This document shows positions 45,877 through 64,000 of a stretch of 64,000 bases of DNA, one piece after another. This DNA is from Serinicoccus kebangsaanensis (GTDB lineage Bacteria; Actinomycetota; Actinomycetes; Actinomycetales; Dermatophilaceae), in contig NZ_VSLG01000009.1 of NCBI RefSeq assembly GCF_008919445.1, forward strand, positions 62,001-126,000, written 5' to 3'. Position 1 is the stretch's first letter. Each line of letters begins with the position of its first letter. The notes under the pieces are model-generated. The model saw only the letters and a list, made by a program, of their open reading frames with translations. It made no database searches and was not told the origin of the DNA. Position numbers and translations under genes: made by a program.

Positions 45877-48800
45877 TTGGCTGCCTCGCGCACTGCGAAG
45901 AAGACTGTGTCCACCGCTCAGACGCCCTCCGGCCGGCTGAGCTTTGCGAAGATCCGGGAGCCCCTCGAGGTTCCCGATCTTCTCGCCCTCCAGACCGAGA
46001 GCTTCGACTGGCTGCTCGGCAACGAGGCCTGGCAGGCGCGGGTCGCCGACGCCCAGGCCGAGGGCCGGGACGACATCCCCAACACCTCTGGTCTGGAGGA
46101 GATCTTCGAGGAGATCTCGCCGATCGAGGACTTCTCCGGCTCCATGTCGCTCAGCTTCCGCGACCACCGGTTCGAGGAGCAGAAGTACTCCGTGGAGGAG
46201 TGCCAGGAGAAGGACATGACCTACTCCGCCCCGCTCTTCGTCACCGCGGAGTTCATCAACAACTCCACCGGTGAGATCAAGAGCCAGACCGTCTTCATGG
46301 GCGACTTCCCGCTGATGACGCCGCGCGGCACCTTCATCGTCAACGGCACCGAGCGGGTCGTCGTCTCCCAGCTGGTCCGCAGCCCGGGCGTGTACTTCGA
46401 GCGCAGCCTGGACAAGACGTCCGACAAGGACATCTACTCGGCGAAGGTCATCCCCAGCCGTGGGGCCTGGCTCGAGTTCGAGATCGACAAGCGGGACCAG
46501 GTCGGGGTGCGGGTCGACCGCAAGCGCAAGCAGAGCGTCACCGTCCTGCTCAAGGCGCTGGGCTGGACGACGGACCAGATCCTCGAGGAGTTCGGCGACT
46601 ACGAGTCGATCCGGCTCACCCTGGAGAAGGACCACACCACCGACCAGGACGAGGCGCTGCTGGACATCTACCGCAAGCTGCGGCCGGGCGAGCCCCCGAC
46701 CCGCGACGCGGCCGAGGCCCTGCTCAACAACCTCTACTTCAACCCCAAGCGGTACGACCTGGCCAAGGTCGGGCGGTACAAGATCAACAAGAAGCTGGGT
46801 CTGCAGGCGCCGCTGTCGGAGTCGGTGCTCGGCACCGACGACGTCGTCGCGACGATCAAGTACCTCGTCGCGCTCCACGCCGGCGAGGAGACCGTCTCCA
46901 GCCCCACCGGCGACGTCCCCGCCGAGGTCGACGACATCGACCACTTCGGCAACCGTCGCCTGCGCAGCGTCGGCGAGCTCATCCAGAACCAGGTGCGCAC
47001 CGGGCTGTCCCGGATGGAGCGCGTCGTGCGCGAGCGGATGACCACCCAGGACGTCGAGGCGATCACGCCGCAGACGCTGATCAACATCCGCCCCGTCGTG
47101 GCCTCCATCAAGGAGTTCTTCGGCACCAGCCAGCTGAGCCAGTTCATGGACCAGAACAACCCGCTCTCCGGGCTGACGCACAAGCGTCGTCTGTCCGCGC
47201 TGGGCCCGGGTGGTCTGTCCCGTGACCGCGCCGGCATGGAGGTGCGCGACGTGCACCCCAGCCACTACGGCCGGATGTGCCCGATCGAGACCCCCGAGGG
47301 GCCGAACATCGGCCTCATCGGCTCGCTGGCGTCCTACGGCCGGATCAACCCGTTCGGGTTCGTCGAGACGCCGTACCGCCGGGTCAAGAACGGCAAGGTC
47401 ACCGATGTCGTCGACTACCTGTCGGCCGGTGAGGAGGACCGCTTCGTCATCGCCCAGGCCAACGCGCAGCTGGACGACGACGGCACCTTCCTCGACGAGC
47501 GCGTTCTGGTCCGGGCGCGCGAGGGCGAGGCCGTCGACGTGCCCGCGTCCGAGGTGGACTACATGGACGTCTCCGCGCGCCAGATGGTGTCCGCGGCGAC
47601 CGCGATGATCCCCTTCCTCGAGCACGACGACGCCAACCGTGCGCTGATGGGCGCCAACATGCAGCGGCAGGCCGTGCCGCTGGTCCGCGCCGAGGCACCG
47701 CTCGTCGGCACCGGGATGGAGCACCGTGCGGCGCTCGACTCCGGCGACGTCGTCCGGGCCGCCAAGGCCGGCGCCGTCCAGGAGGTGTCCGCGGACCTGG
47801 TCACGGTCGCGAACGACGACGGGACCTACCAGTCCTACAAGATCAACAAGTTCACCCGGTCTAACCAGGGCAACTGCTACAACCAGCAGGTCCGGGTGGA
47901 CGTGGGTGACCACGTCGACGCCGGGCAGCTCATCGCCGACGGTCCCGCGACCGACGGCGGCGAGATGGCCCTGGGTCGCAACCTGCTCGTGGCGTTCATG
48001 CCCTGGGAGGGCTACAACTACGAGGACGCCATCATCCTGTCCCAGCGGCTGGTCCAGGACGACGTCCTCTCCTCGATCCACATCGAGGAGCACGAGATCG
48101 ACGCCCGCGACACCAAGCTCGGGCCGGAGGAGATCACCCGGGACATCCCGAACGTCTCCGACGACGTGCTCGCCGACCTCGACGAGCGCGGCATCATCCG
48201 GATCGGCGCGGAGGTCCGCGACGGCGACCTGCTGGTCGGCAAGGTGACGCCCAAGGGCGAGACCGAGCTGACCCCGGAGGAGCGCCTGCTGCGCGCGATC
48301 TTCGGCGAGAAGGCCCGTGAGGTGCGGGACACCTCGATGAAGGTCCCGCACGGCGAGACCGGCACCGTCATCGGTGTCAAGGTGTTCGACCGCGAGGAGG
48401 GCGACGAGCTGCCCCCGGGTGTCAACCAGCTGGTGCGCGTCTACGTCGCGAACAAGCGGAAGATCACCGACGGGGACAAGCTCGCCGGCCGGCACGGCAA
48501 CAAGGGCGTCATCTCCAAGATCCTCCCGGTGGAGGACATGCCCTTCCTGGAGGACGGCACGCCGGTCGACGTCGTGCTCAACCCGCTGGGTGTCCCGGGC
48601 CGGATGAACATCGGTCAGATCCTCGAGCTGCACCTCGGCTGGGCCGCGGCGCAGGGCTGGGCGATCGAGGGCGAGCCCGAGTGGGCCGAGCTCATCCCGC
48701 AGGACGCCCGCAGCGCCGAGGCGCGCACCCGGGTGGCCAGCCCCGTCTTCGACGGTGCCCGCGAGGAGGAGATCGCCGGTCTGCTCGACTCGACGACGCC

Positions 48801-49350
48801 CACCCGCGACGGGCAGCGGCTGATCGACTCCAGCGGCAAGACCAAGCTGTTCGACGGTCGCTCGGGCGAGCCCTTCCCGGACGAGATCTCGGTGGGCTAC
48901 ATGTACGTCCTCAAGCTGCACCACCTCGTGGACGACAAGATCCACGCGCGCAGCACCGGTCCGTACTCGATGATCACCCAGCAGCCGCTGGGCGGTAAGG
49001 CCCAGTTCGGCGGTCAGCGGTTCGGTGAGATGGAGGTCTGGGCCCTGGAGGCGTACGGCGCCGCCTACGCGCTGCAGGAGCTGCTCACCATCAAGTCCGA
49101 CGACGTCACCGGCCGGGTCAAGGTCTACGAGTCGATCGTCAAGGGCGACAACGTGCCGGAGCCTGGCATCCCCGAGTCCTTCAAGGTGCTCATCAAGGAG
49201 ATGCAGTCGCTCTGCCTGAACGTCGAGGTCCTGTCCTCCGACGGCAGCCAGATCGACCTGCGGGAGTCGGACACCGAGGTGTTCCGCGCCGCCGAGGAGC
49301 TCGGCATCGACCTGAGCCGGCGCGAGCCCAGCTCGGTCGAAGAAGTCTGA
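45877..49350 (+). CDS. rpoB: DNA-directed RNA polymerase subunit beta
   Basis: 1157-aa beta subunit. The TTG at 45877 is chosen (MAASRTAKK) because AAGGA lies six bases upstream and actinobacterial RpoB begins this way; a GTG at 45862 gives a five-residue extension. The rifampicin pocket (about 416-443, [21 protein letters not shown]) has the wild-type Asp, His and Ser, so no resistance mutation is visible. It is followed by rpoC. Confidence 0.98.
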   Translation: MAASRTAKKTVSTAQTPSGRLSFAKIREPLEVPDLLALQTESFDWLLGNEAWQARVADAQAEGRDDIPNTSGLEEIFEEISPIEDFSGSMSLSFRDHRFEEQKYSVEECQEKDMTYSAPLFVTAEFINNSTGEIKSQTVFMGDFPLMTPRGTFIVNGTERVVVSQLVRSPGVYFERSLDKTSDKDIYSAKVIPSRGAWLEFEIDKRDQVGVRVDRKRKQSVTVLLKALGWTTDQILEEFGDYESIRLTLEKDHTTDQDEALLDIYRKLRPGEPPTRDAAEALLNNLYFNPKRYDLAKVGRYKINKKLGLQAPLSESVLGTDDVVATIKYLVALHAGEETVSSPTGDVPAEVDDIDHFGNRRLRSVGELIQNQVRTGLSRMERVVRERMTTQDVEAITPQTLINIRPVVASIKEFFGTSQLSQFMDQNNPLSGLTHKRRLSALGPGGLSRDRAGMEVRDVHPSHYGRMCPIETPEGPNIGLIGSLASYGRINPFGFVETPYRRVKNGKVTDVVDYLSAGEEDRFVIAQANAQLDDDGTFLDERVLVRAREGEAVDVPASEVDYMDVSARQMVSAATAMIPFLEHDDANRALMGANMQRQAVPLVRAEAPLVGTGMEHRAALDSGDVVRAAKAGAVQEVSADLVTVANDDGTYQSYKINKFTRSNQGNCYNQQVRVDVGDHVDAGQLIADGPATDGGEMALGRNLLVAFMPWEGYNYEDAIILSQRLVQDDVLSSIHIEEHEIDARDTKLGPEEITRDIPNVSDDVLADLDERGIIRIGAEVRDGDLLVGKVTPKGETELTPEERLLRAIFGEKAREVRDTSMKVPHGETGTVIGVKVFDREEGDELPPGVNQLVRVYVANKRKITDGDKLAGRHGNKGVISKILPVEDMPFLEDGTPVDVVLNPLGVPGRMNIGQILELHLGWAAAQGWAIEGEPEWAELIPQDARSAEARTRVASPVFDGAREEEIAGLLDSTTPTRDGQRLIDSSGKTKLFDGRSGEPFPDEISVGYMYVLKLHHLVDDKIHARSTGPYSMITQQPLGGKAQFGGQRFGEMEVWALEAYGAAYALQELLTIKSDDVTGRVKVYESIVKGDNVPEPGIPESFKVLIKEMQSLCLNVEVLSSDGSQIDLRESDTEVFRAAEELGIDLSRREPSSVEEV

Positions 49351-49451
49351 GGTCTGCGCCCCGGGTCGGCGCTGCACGCGCCGACCCGGCGCACCCTCCA
49401 CCGCACATCTAGATCTAACGATTCTCACGAGATCACGAGAGAAGGAATCAC

Positions 49452-53378
<3,927 letters not shown>

Positions 53379-53410
53379 GCCGGCGTCCGGCCTGACCACA
53401 GGCACCGATC

Positions 53411-53448
53411 AGGGGCGGGTATGCCGAGCCCACGGCATACCCGCCCCT
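53411..53448 (+). terminator. Terminator after rpoC
   Basis: Perfect 16-bp stem, AGGGGCGGGTATGCCG with CGGCATACCCGCCCCT, six-base loop, 33 bases after the stop. Both arms carry the GTATGC/GCATAC hexamer. There is no T-run. The 53379-53759 gap holds this hairpin, the rpsL promoter and a short palindrome (CCTGCGCGCGCAGG near 53526). Confidence 0.85.
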
Positions 53449-53472
53449 GCGGCGTCTGCCGGGTGTGACGAT

Positions 53473-53502
53473 TTGTCCGAGCACCCCCGCAACCGGTAGT
53501 CT
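53473..53502 (+). promoter_or_regulatory. Promoter of the rpsL, rpsG, fusA, tuf operon
   Basis: TTGTCC (53473-53478), 18 bp, TAGTCT (53497-53502), followed by a leader of about 250 bases. Confidence 0.75.
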
Positions 53503-53759
53503 GGAGAGTCGTGTGCGGGCTAGGCCCTGCGCGCGCGCAGGTTCTCGTGCCTGCAACCACCTCTCGCCGGGCAGTCCGCCCGGTCCCTCGTGCGGCGCGT
53601 CAGCGCCTGCGGCGGGCCGGTCGGGAAGTGCAGGGGAGAGCAGCGTGTCCGACACGCCCGACCTCGGGTGCGGAGGGCAGGCCCAACCCTAGGAGCGTGA
53701 CCTGCGGGGACGGACGTCCGCGCGGCGAACGAAGACCATCACGACTGAGAAGAGCATCA

Positions 53760-54134
53760 GTGCCTACGATCAACCAGCTTGTCCGCAAGGGCCGGCAGGA
53801 CAAGGTCAAGAAGACCAACTCCCCGGCGCTCAAGGGCAACCCGCAGCGCCGTGGCGTCTGCACCCGCGTCTACACCACCACCCCCAAGAAGCCGAACTCC
53901 GCCCTGCGCAAGGTCGCCCGCGTGCGGCTCACCAGCGGCGTCGAGGTCACGGCCTACATCCCGGGCGTGGGCCACAACCTGCAGGAGCACTCCATCGTGC
54001 TCGTCCGCGGTGGCCGGGTGAAGGACCTGCCCGGTGTCCGCTACAAGATCATCCGCGGGTCCCTGGACACCCAGGGCGTCAAGGGCCGCAACCAGGCCCG
54101 TTCCCGCTACGGCGCGAAGAAGGAGAAGAAGTAA
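53760..54134 (+). CDS. rpsL: 30S ribosomal protein S12
   Basis: 124-aa decoding-centre protein. [18 protein letters not shown] and [26 protein letters not shown] are unchanged at the lysines known for streptomycin resistance, so a sensitive type is predicted. The GTG start gives the canonical [11 protein letters not shown]. The stop shares a base with rpsG (TAATG). Confidence 0.98.
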   Translation: MPTINQLVRKGRQDKVKKTNSPALKGNPQRRGVCTRVYTTTPKKPNSALRKVARVRLTSGVEVTAYIPGVGHNLQEHSIVLVRGGRVKDLPGVRYKIIRGSLDTQGVKGRNQARSRYGAKKEKK

Positions 54135-54604
54135 TGCCTCGTAAGGGCCCCGCTCCGAAGCGCCCCCTCATCAACGACCCCGTCTACGGCTCGACCCTGG
54201 TCACCCAGCTGGTCAACAAGATCCTGCTGGACGGCAAGAAGGCGACCGCCGAGCGCATCGTCTACGGCGCCCTGGAGGGCTGCCGGGCCAAGACCGGCAC
54301 GGACCCGGTGCAGACGCTCAAGCGCGCGCTGGACAACGTCAAGCCGGCCCTGGAGGTCAAGTCCCGCCGCGTCGGTGGCGCGACCTACCAGGTCCCGGTC
54401 GAGGTCAAGCCGGGTCGCAGCACCACGCTGGCCCTGCGCTGGCTGGTCGGCTACTCGCGGCAGCGCCGCGAGAAGACGATGACCGAGCGCCTCATGAACG
54501 AGATCCTCGACGCCAGCAACGGCCTCGGTGCCGCGGTCAAGCGCCGCGAGGACACGCACAAGATGGCCGACGCCAACAAGGCGTTCGCCCACTACCGCTG
54601 GTAA
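54134..54604 (+). CDS. rpsG: 30S ribosomal protein S7
   Basis: 156-aa primary 16S-binding protein ([16 protein letters not shown] to KAFAHYRW), of usual length and fully conserved in appearance. It overlaps rpsL by one base and precedes fusA, as is standard for the str operon. Confidence 0.98.
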   Translation: MPRKGPAPKRPLINDPVYGSTLVTQLVNKILLDGKKATAERIVYGALEGCRAKTGTDPVQTLKRALDNVKPALEVKSRRVGGATYQVPVEVKPGRSTTLALRWLVGYSRQRREKTMTERLMNEILDASNGLGAAVKRREDTHKMADANKAFAHYRW

Positions 54605-54658
54605 TCCCGACCGCGGTTCACCACGACCTGACGAAGACCCGACCAGAGAAGAGAGACT

Positions 54659-56761
<2,103 letters not shown>

Positions 56762-56875
56762 GCCCGCTCACTCCGTCCGCGGAGTGATGGACCGAGCAAC
56801 ACCCATCCCAGATGTCGCCCCCGGCACCCAGCCGGTGACGATTGCACATCCCGAGTCCAACAGGAGGACACGCAA

Positions 56876-58069
<1,194 letters not shown>

Positions 58070-58098
58070 GCATCTGACCCCCGCCGCACGGCAGCCGG

Positions 58099-58127
58099 AC
58101 CCCCGTCACCAGCTCGGTGGCGGGGGT
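58099..58127 (+). terminator. Terminator after tuf
   Basis: Stem ACCCCCGTCACC with GGTGGCGGGGGT, one weak pair, loop AGCTC, followed by TCGTG, 30 bases after the stop. Confidence 0.8.
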
Positions 58128-58169
58128 TCGTGCCTGTCCGGCGGCACCCGACCCGCGCGCCAGGGGTGC

Positions 58170-58199
58170 TTGCCGTCGCGGCACCCACGGGGCTACCTT
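58170..58199 (+). promoter_or_regulatory. Promoter of the dicarboxylate/amino-acid symporter
   Basis: TTGCCG, 18 bp, TACCTT, with a leader of about 45 bases and AAGGG before the ATG. Confidence 0.6.
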
Positions 58200-58251
58200 T
58201 AGCCAGTCCACCGCTCGCGGGGAGCGGGGCGTGAAGGTGAAGGGTCCCACC

Positions 58252-59649
58252 ATGGCATCGACGACCGAGTCACAGGCACCGGAGACGCCGTCCAAGAACC
58301 GGATGTCGCTCACCACCCAGATCACCATCGCCCTGGTGGCCGGAGCAGTCGTGGGCAGTCTGCTCAACAGCGTCGCGGGCATCGGGTGGGTCAACGACCA
58401 CATCATCGAGGGCATCCTCAGCCTGGTCGCCGACGGCTTCGTGCGGCTGCTGCAGATGCTGGTCGTGCCGCTGGTGGTCTTCTCGCTGATCACCGGGGTG
58501 GCCGGGATCGGCGACATCAAGCTGCTCGGCCGGGTCGGGGGCAAGGCCTTCGCGCTCTACGTCGGCACGACCGCCCTGGCGATCACCACGGCGATCCTGC
58601 TGGCCCTGGTCATCGGTCCGGGCAAGGGCTTCGACATGTCCGGGGTGGACACGAGCGGCATGGAGGGCGCCGCCAACGACGAGACCTTCTGGGAGACCCT
58701 GGCCTCGATCATCCCCGGCAACCCCATCGCGGCGTTCGCCGAGGGCGACATGCTGCAGATCATCTTCTACGTCATCATCGTCGGCATCGCGGCGCTGATG
58801 CTGGGGGAGCGGTCGGCGGGCTTCCTCAAGGCCTGCGAGTACATGAACGAGCTGATGATGAAGGTCGTCACGATCGTCATGATGTTCGCGCCGATCGGCG
58901 TCTTCGCCCTGCTGACCCGGGCCTTCGCCCGCGAGGGGTACGACCTCTTCGTCCCGCTGGCCTCCTACGTCGTGACGCTGGTGGGGGCGCTCTTCTTCCA
59001 CCTGTTCGTGACGATCCTCGTGCTGTTCTGGCTGTTCACCCGGCTCAGCCCCACGATGTTCCTGCGCAAGATGCGGGCCGTGCAGCTCTTCGCCTTCTCG
59101 ACCGCGTCGTCCAACGCCACCATCCCGGTGACCATGCGTGCGGTGAACCAGCGGATGGGTGTCGACCGCGGAGTCGCCTCCTTCACGGTCCCCTTCGGTG
59201 CGACCATCAACATGGACGGCACCGCCATCATGCAGGGTGTCGCGACGGTCTTCATCGCCAACGTGTACGGCATCGACCTGGGGCTCGGCGGATACCTCAC
59301 GGTCATCGGTATGGCGGTGCTCGCCTCGATCGGCACCGCGGGTGTGCCCGGGGTGGGTCTGATCATGCTCACCATGGTGCTCAACCAGGTCGGTCTGCCG
59401 GTCGAGGGCATCGCGATCATCATCGGCGTGGACCGGCTGATGGACATGATCCGCACCGCCGTCAACGTCACCGGCGACGCCATGGTCAGCACCGCCGTCG
59501 CCAAGAGCGAGGGCGAGATGGACACCGACATCTTCAACGACCCGACGGCGGGCGAGTTCGACATCTCCGACGTCGACCTGGACGACCTCGACGACGACGG
59601 GGTGCCGGACGCGGAGGAGCGGGCCGGCGCGCAGCGCGCCCGCAGCTGA
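58252..59649 (+). CDS. Dicarboxylate/amino acid:cation symporter (DAACS family)
   Basis: 465-aa membrane transporter of the GltPh/DctA family. Eight helices and two re-entrant hairpins are expected: the Ser-rich hairpin tip STASSNATIPV and the NMDGTAIMQ motif are present, both substrate-binding. Glutamate, aspartate or C4-dicarboxylates are the likely cargo. The C-terminus is an acidic Asp-rich tail of about 40 residues. It is inserted between tuf and the S10 operon. Confidence 0.9.
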   Translation: MASTTESQAPETPSKNRMSLTTQITIALVAGAVVGSLLNSVAGIGWVNDHIIEGILSLVADGFVRLLQMLVVPLVVFSLITGVAGIGDIKLLGRVGGKAFALYVGTTALAITTAILLALVIGPGKGFDMSGVDTSGMEGAANDETFWETLASIIPGNPIAAFAEGDMLQIIFYVIIVGIAALMLGERSAGFLKACEYMNELMMKVVTIVMMFAPIGVFALLTRAFAREGYDLFVPLASYVVTLVGALFFHLFVTILVLFWLFTRLSPTMFLRKMRAVQLFAFSTASSNATIPVTMRAVNQRMGVDRGVASFTVPFGATINMDGTAIMQGVATVFIANVYGIDLGLGGYLTVIGMAVLASIGTAGVPGVGLIMLTMVLNQVGLPVEGIAIIIGVDRLMDMIRTAVNVTGDAMVSTAVAKSEGEMDTDIFNDPTAGEFDISDVDLDDLDDDGVPDAEERAGAQRARS

Positions 59650-59752
59650 GCCCGTCCCCGCACCGAGGTCGGGTCTGCGCATCCCCTCGGTCGTGAGGGC
59701 GGCGACGGGGGTGCCCGTCGGTGACGGCACCCCGGTGCCCGAGGATGGTGCC

Positions 59753-60394
59753 ATGCTCGTCTGGTACGCCGCCTACGGCTCGAACCTGCACCGGGACCGC
59801 TTTCTCCGCTATCTCCAGGGCGGGCAGCCCGACGGAGCCCGCCGGACCCACGCCGGGGCCAGGGATCCCTCAGATCCTCGCGCCGAGGCTCCCTACCGTC
59901 TTCCCGGGCGCCTGCGCTTCGGCTGGGACTCACCCACGTGGGGTGGCGGCATCGCGTTCTACGAGGCACACGGTCCCGGTGAGGAGGGAGAGGGGGAGGG
60001 TGACGCGAGCGAGGGCGTGGTGCTCGCCCGGGCCTACCTCCTGACCGGTGAGCAGTTCGCGGACGTCGTCGCCCAGGAGATGCGCCGGGCCCCCGGGCAG
60101 GCGCTGGACCTCGCGCCGGCGCTGAGTGCCGGGCGCCACGCCTACGGCCCGGGGCGCTACGAGACGGTGCACCACGTGGGCGACCTCGACGGACGGCCGG
60201 TCCTCACGTTCACCGCCGACCGCCCGGGCGACCTGCCCGAGAATCCCCCGGCCCCGGCCTACCTGCGGACCATCGCGGCCGGGCTGGCCGACGCCCACGA
60301 CCTGGCCCCGGACGCCGTGGTCACCTACCTCCGCCGGTGCTCCCCGGTGGCCGAGTCGTGGACGAGCGAGGAGCTCACCGATCTGCTCCGGTAG
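59753..60394 (+). CDS. Gamma-glutamylcyclotransferase-like protein
   Basis: 213-aa protein beginning VWYAAYGSNL, the YGSNL substrate loop of the gamma-glutamylcyclotransferase-like fold, with GRLRFGWDSPTWGGGIAFYE and VVLARAYLLTGEQF strands following. The usual catalytic Glu cannot be placed with confidence, so the activity is only inferred. It is independent of the S10 operon that follows. Confidence 0.7.
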   Translation: MLVWYAAYGSNLHRDRFLRYLQGGQPDGARRTHAGARDPSDPRAEAPYRLPGRLRFGWDSPTWGGGIAFYEAHGPGEEGEGEGDASEGVVLARAYLLTGEQFADVVAQEMRRAPGQALDLAPALSAGRHAYGPGRYETVHHVGDLDGRPVLTFTADRPGDLPENPPAPAYLRTIAAGLADAHDLAPDAVVTYLRRCSPVAESWTSEELTDLLR

Positions 60395-60431
60395 GTCGCC
60401 GGTCGCCCGGATCGACGGGCCCGCCACCGAT

Positions 60432-60461
60432 TTGAGGTGCTGGCGCGCTTCATGGCACACT
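60432..60461 (+). promoter_or_regulatory. Candidate S10 operon promoter
   Basis: TTGAGG, 18 bp, CACACT. The -10 box is poor, but the spacing matches the other housekeeping promoters here. It implies a leader of about 255 bases. Confidence 0.45.
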
Positions 60462-60477
60462 AGACAGGTTGCTTGAC

Positions 60478-60543
60478 GCGCGGCGCACACCCATGTGTGC
60501 GTCGCCGGCCGTCCAGCACGCACCCGAGTGTGCGGGCGACGGC
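60478..60543 (+). promoter_or_regulatory. Two hairpins in the S10 leader
   Basis: CGCACAC, CCAT, GTGTGCG forms a perfect small hairpin (60484-60501). A second, weaker one is CGCAC with GTGCG around 60519-60534. GTCGCC and GGCGAC lie between and after them and can pair across. The rest of 60395-60721 holds no gene I can support. An L4-type autoregulatory role is possible, because L4 is encoded in this operon. Confidence 0.5.
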
Positions 60544-60721
60544 AGCGCAAGCCCCGGCGGCACAGACGTCGGGCACGGACACCGCCCGTAGAGATCGACA
60601 GATCGTTGGGTCGCGTCCGCGGGAGGCGCGACACGCCCGACCGCGGGGGTCGGTGGAGGTGCCAGGCCGCAGCCGGACCCCGAATGTTCCAGACGGACGA
60701 CGAGAGAGAGTCAGACAAGCG

Positions 60722-61030
60722 ATGGCGGGACAGAAGATCCGCATCCGGCTGAAGTCGTACGACCACGAGGTCATCGACAGCTCGGCGCGCAAGATCGTTG
60801 ACACGGTGACCCGTGCTGGCGCCACGGTGGTCGGCCCGGTGCCGCTCCCGACGGAGAAGAACGTCTTCTGCGTCATCCGGTCGCCGCACAAGTACAAGGA
60901 CAGCCGCGAGCACTTCGAGATGCGCACCCACAAGCGGCTGATCGACATCGTCGACCCCACTCCCAAGGCGGTCGACTCCTTGATGCGTCTCGACCTCCCG
61001 GCGGACGTCAACATCGAGATCAAGCTGTGA
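60722..61030 (+). CDS. rpsJ: 30S ribosomal protein S10
   Basis: 102-aa protein ([19 protein letters not shown] to VNIEIKL), first gene of the S10 operon and also NusE in antitermination. The gene start is clear. Its stop overlaps the rplC start as GTGA. Confidence 0.98.
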   Translation: MAGQKIRIRLKSYDHEVIDSSARKIVDTVTRAGATVVGPVPLPTEKNVFCVIRSPHKYKDSREHFEMRTHKRLIDIVDPTPKAVDSLMRLDLPADVNIEIKL

Positions 61031-61713
61031 GTGTGACCACGATGACTACTGCGACTACTGCATCGACCACGGCGCGCACCGTGAAGGGCGTGCTCGGTGA
61101 GAAGCTCGGCATGACCCAGGTCTGGGACGCCGAGAACCGTCTCGTCCCGGTCACGGTCATCAAGGCCGGCCCGGCCGTCGTCACCCAGGTCCGCGCCGTC
61201 GAGACCGACGGCTACGACGCGGTCCAGATCGCCTTCGGCGCGATCGACCCGCGCAAGGTGACGCAGCCGCTCAAGGGCCACTTCGCCAAGGCGGGCGTGA
61301 CCCCGCGTCGCCACGTCGCGGAGCTGCGCACCGCCGACGCCGCCGACTACGAGCTCGGCCAGGAGATCACCGCCGAGACCTTCGAGGGCGGCCAGAAGGT
61401 GGACGTGACCGGCACCACCAAGGGCAAGGGCTTCGCCGGCGTCATGAAGCGCCACGGCTTCTCCGGTGTGGGCGCGTCGCACGGTGCGCACCGCAACCAC
61501 CGCAAGCCGGGGTCCATCGGTGGCTGCGCCACCCCGGGCCGCGTCTTCAAGGGTCTGCGCATGGCCGGCCGCATGGGCGGCGAGCGTCAGACCACCCCGA
61601 ACCTGACCGTCCACGCCGTGGACGCCGAGAAGGGTCTGCTGCTGATCAAGGGCGCCGTCCCCGGCCCCCGCGGCGGAGTCGTCCTCGTGCGCACGGCCGC
61701 GAAGGGTGCGTGA
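61027..61713 (+). CDS. rplC: 50S ribosomal protein L3
   Basis: 228-aa protein with an unusual Thr/Ala-rich start ([19 protein letters not shown]) of about 18 residues before the conserved [18 protein letters not shown] 61027 is chosen for the overlap. An ATG at 61042 is possible. [19 protein letters not shown] and the loop to the peptidyl-transferase centre are conserved. Confidence 0.96.
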   Translation: MSVTTMTTATTASTTARTVKGVLGEKLGMTQVWDAENRLVPVTVIKAGPAVVTQVRAVETDGYDAVQIAFGAIDPRKVTQPLKGHFAKAGVTPRRHVAELRTADAADYELGQEITAETFEGGQKVDVTGTTKGKGFAGVMKRHGFSGVGASHGAHRNHRKPGSIGGCATPGRVFKGLRMAGRMGGERQTTPNLTVHAVDAEKGLLLIKGAVPGPRGGVVLVRTAAKGA

Positions 61714-61720
61714 ACCAGCC

Positions 61721-62371
61721 ATGACCACCATCACCATCACCAAGCCCGCCGGTGGCGACGCCGGGACCGTGGACCTGCCCGCCGAGCTGTTCGACGTGCA
61801 GACCAACGTCCCCCTGATCCACCAGGTCGTCGTGGCCCAGCTGGCTGCCGCCCGCCAGGGCACGCACGCCACCAAGACCCGCGGTGACGTCCGCGGCGGT
61901 GGCCGCAAGCCCTACCGTCAGAAGGGCACCGGTCGCGCGCGTCAGGGCTCGACCCGGGCGCCGCAGTTCGCCGGCGGTGGCACGGTCCACGGGCCGCAGC
62001 CGCGCAGCTACGCCCAGAAGACGCCCAAGAAGATGAAGGCCGCCGCGCTGCGCGGTGCCCTCTCGGACCGGGCTCGTCACGGCCGCATCCACGTGCTGTC
62101 CGGGCTGGTCGAGGGCCAGACCCCGTCGACCCGGACGGCGCGCACCGCGCTGCAGGCGCTGTCCGACCGGCCGAACTTCCTCGTGGTCCTGGACCGCGCG
62201 GACGAGGTCGGGCTGCGCAGCGTGCGCAACATGCCCGACGTGCACGTGCTGTTCGTCGACCAGCTCAACACCTACGACGTGCTGTGCGCCGACGACGTGG
62301 TCTTCACCCAGGCCGCCCTGGACACCTTCATCTCCGGCGTGCCCGCCGCGACTGCCGAGGAGACCAAGTGA
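61721..62371 (+). CDS. rplD: 50S ribosomal protein L4
   Basis: 216-aa protein with the extended loop [20 protein letters not shown] and the globular domain at both ends. L4 regulates the S10 operon in several bacteria. Spacing is 7 bp after rplC; its stop overlaps rplW by 4 bp (GTGA). Confidence 0.98.
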   Translation: MTTITITKPAGGDAGTVDLPAELFDVQTNVPLIHQVVVAQLAAARQGTHATKTRGDVRGGGRKPYRQKGTGRARQGSTRAPQFAGGGTVHGPQPRSYAQKTPKKMKAAALRGALSDRARHGRIHVLSGLVEGQTPSTRTARTALQALSDRPNFLVVLDRADEVGLRSVRNMPDVHVLFVDQLNTYDVLCADDVVFTQAALDTFISGVPAATAEETK

Positions 62372-62673
62372 GCACTGCATTCAGCACCCAGAAGGACCCG
62401 CGCGACATCCTGCTCTCGCCCGTGGTGTCGGAGAAGTCGTACGCGCTGCTCGACCAGGGCAAGTACACCTTCCTGGTGGACCCGCGCGCGAACAAGTCCG
62501 AGATCAAGAAGGCCGTCGAGTCGATCTTCGACGTCAAGGTCTCCTCGGTCCACACGATGAACCGCCAGGGCAAGGCCCGCCGGACCCGCTTCGGCATGGG
62601 CCGGCGCAAGGACACCAAGCGGGCCATCGTCACGCTCCGTGAGGGCTCCATCGACATCTTCGGCACGCTGTAG
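62368..62673 (+). CDS. rplW: 50S ribosomal protein L23
   Basis: 101-aa protein near the peptide exit tunnel ([38 protein letters not shown]). The GTG start overlaps the rplD stop. Confidence 0.98.
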   Translation: MSTAFSTQKDPRDILLSPVVSEKSYALLDQGKYTFLVDPRANKSEIKKAVESIFDVKVSSVHTMNRQGKARRTRFGMGRRKDTKRAIVTLREGSIDIFGTL

Positions 62674-62708
62674 GGCCGGAAGAGGAAGAAGCTAGAGGAC
62701 TTTCGAGA

Positions 62709-63545
<837 letters not shown>

Positions 63546-63565
63546 GTTTAGGAGCAGTCCGAAGA

Positions 63566-63847
63566 ATGCCTCGCAGCCTGAAGAAGGGCCCGTTCGTCGA
63601 CGCCCACCTCACCAAGAAGGTGGACGCCCAGAACGAGGCCGGAACCAAGAACGTCATCAAGACCTGGTCCCGCCGGTCGATGATCACGCCCGACATGCTC
63701 GGTCACACCCTCGCGGTCCACGACGGCCGCAAGCACGTCCCGGTCTTCGTGACCGAGTCGATGGTGGGCCACAAGCTCGGTGAGTTCGCTCCGACCCGCA
63801 CGTTCAAGGGTCACGAGAAGGACGACAGGAAGGGTCGCCGGCGATGA
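63566..63847 (+). CDS. rpsS: 30S ribosomal protein S19
   Basis: 93-aa protein ([19 protein letters not shown]). GGAG lies 11 bases before the ATG. The stop overlaps the following ATG as ATGA. Confidence 0.98.
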   Translation: MPRSLKKGPFVDAHLTKKVDAQNEAGTKNVIKTWSRRSMITPDMLGHTLAVHDGRKHVPVFVTESMVGHKLGEFAPTRTFKGHEKDDRKGRRR

Positions 63848-64000
63848 CGACCACCACGAACAGCACGGAAGAAGGATTCGTCATGGAAGCCAAGGCGCAG
63901 GCGCGGTTCGTCCGCGTGACGCCGATGAAGGCACGCCGTGTCGTCGACCTCATCCGGGGCAAGAGCGTCCCGGAGGCGCAGGCCATGATGCGGTTCGCGC
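63844..64000 (+). CDS. rplV: 50S ribosomal protein L22, partial
   Basis: The first 52 codons lie in the window ([25 protein letters not shown]), unmistakably L22. ATG 63844 overlaps the rpsS stop and would add a 13-residue Thr-rich leader. An ATG at 63883 (MEAKAQARF) is the conserved start in relatives and has AAGGA six bases before it; it may be the real one. Confidence 0.93.
   Translation, partial: MTTTTNSTEEGFVMEAKAQARFVRVTPMKARRVVDLIRGKSVPEAQAMMRFA

Noticed and set aside
60473-60721. N-terminal extension of S10 or a small leader peptide in the S10 leader
   Set aside because: The in-frame extension has Arg/Pro-rich low-complexity sequence, the S10 start at 60722 is universal, and no ribosome-binding site supports a separate peptide.

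Overview
The window is about 73% GC, dense in genes, and carries the standard actinobacterial order around the translation and transcription machinery: tRNA-Thr, tRNA-Met, rpmG, two MaoC-type dehydratases and murB, then aspC, tRNA-Trp, secE, nusG, rplK, rplA, rplJL, rpoBC, rpsL, rpsG, fusA, tuf and the start of the S10 operon. RpmG is a zinc-ribbon L33, and GTG starts and translational coupling are common. The composition and gene order fit a Micrococcales chromosome, plausibly the Intrasporangiaceae or Ornithinimicrobiaceae. The placement below order is inference. I see no prophage, insertion sequence or CRISPR array.

Layout. 1-6950: end of the nuo operon (nuoN), htpX, a folP2-type DHPS paralogue, an ECF sigma factor with its membrane partner, tRNA-Tyr, a YajQ-family protein and a SRPBCC protein. 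6950-14360: a perfect 52-bp palindrome, a divergent DHA2 efflux pump and TetR pair sharing one operator, a secreted protein, a second MFS transporter, ornithine aminotransferase (rocD) with an upstream ARG box, a YdcF-like membrane protein, another long palindrome and a DinB protein. 14435-17884: a GntR regulator with an ABC transporter, a WYL regulator, and a second DinB gene lacking its 5' end. 17935-24367: a divergent fatty-acid cluster (TetR and acyl-CoA dehydrogenase on one side; thiolase, long FabG and double-hotdog MaoC on the other). 24395-27061: tRNAs, rpmG, two dehydratase subunits and murB. 27073-36746: a membrane alpha/beta hydrolase, a lipoprotein, adenosine deaminase, a four-gene ABC operon, a FUSC protein and argG with an ARG box. 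36745-36854: a tandem array of hairpins. 36877-64000: the informational core, interrupted by accessory genes between rplA and rplJ and between tuf and rpsJ.

Regulation is unusually readable. Housekeeping promoters follow TTGnnn, 18 bp, TAnnnT (tRNA-Thr, tRNA-Trp, rplJ, rpoB, rpsL and the symporter after tuf). At least eleven other genes look leaderless, with a TAnnnT box 6-8 bp before the start codon. The two arginine genes share an ARG-box arrangement, placed over the argG promoter but far upstream of rocD, which suggests opposite effects of ArgR.

The less explained layer is made of short DNA structures. One hexamer, GTATGC/GCATAC, occurs about 58 times by eye, while the expected GC-richer form GTACGC is almost missing. 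The hexamer avoids the most highly expressed genes. Long intergenic palindromes recur: two share a GTCGCC-centred core with unrelated arms, and two related copies flank a gene with an AbiEi-like start and a DUF559/Vsr-like nuclease end. That nuclease-gene and palindrome pairing is the best candidate here for an undescribed mobile or defence-like unit.
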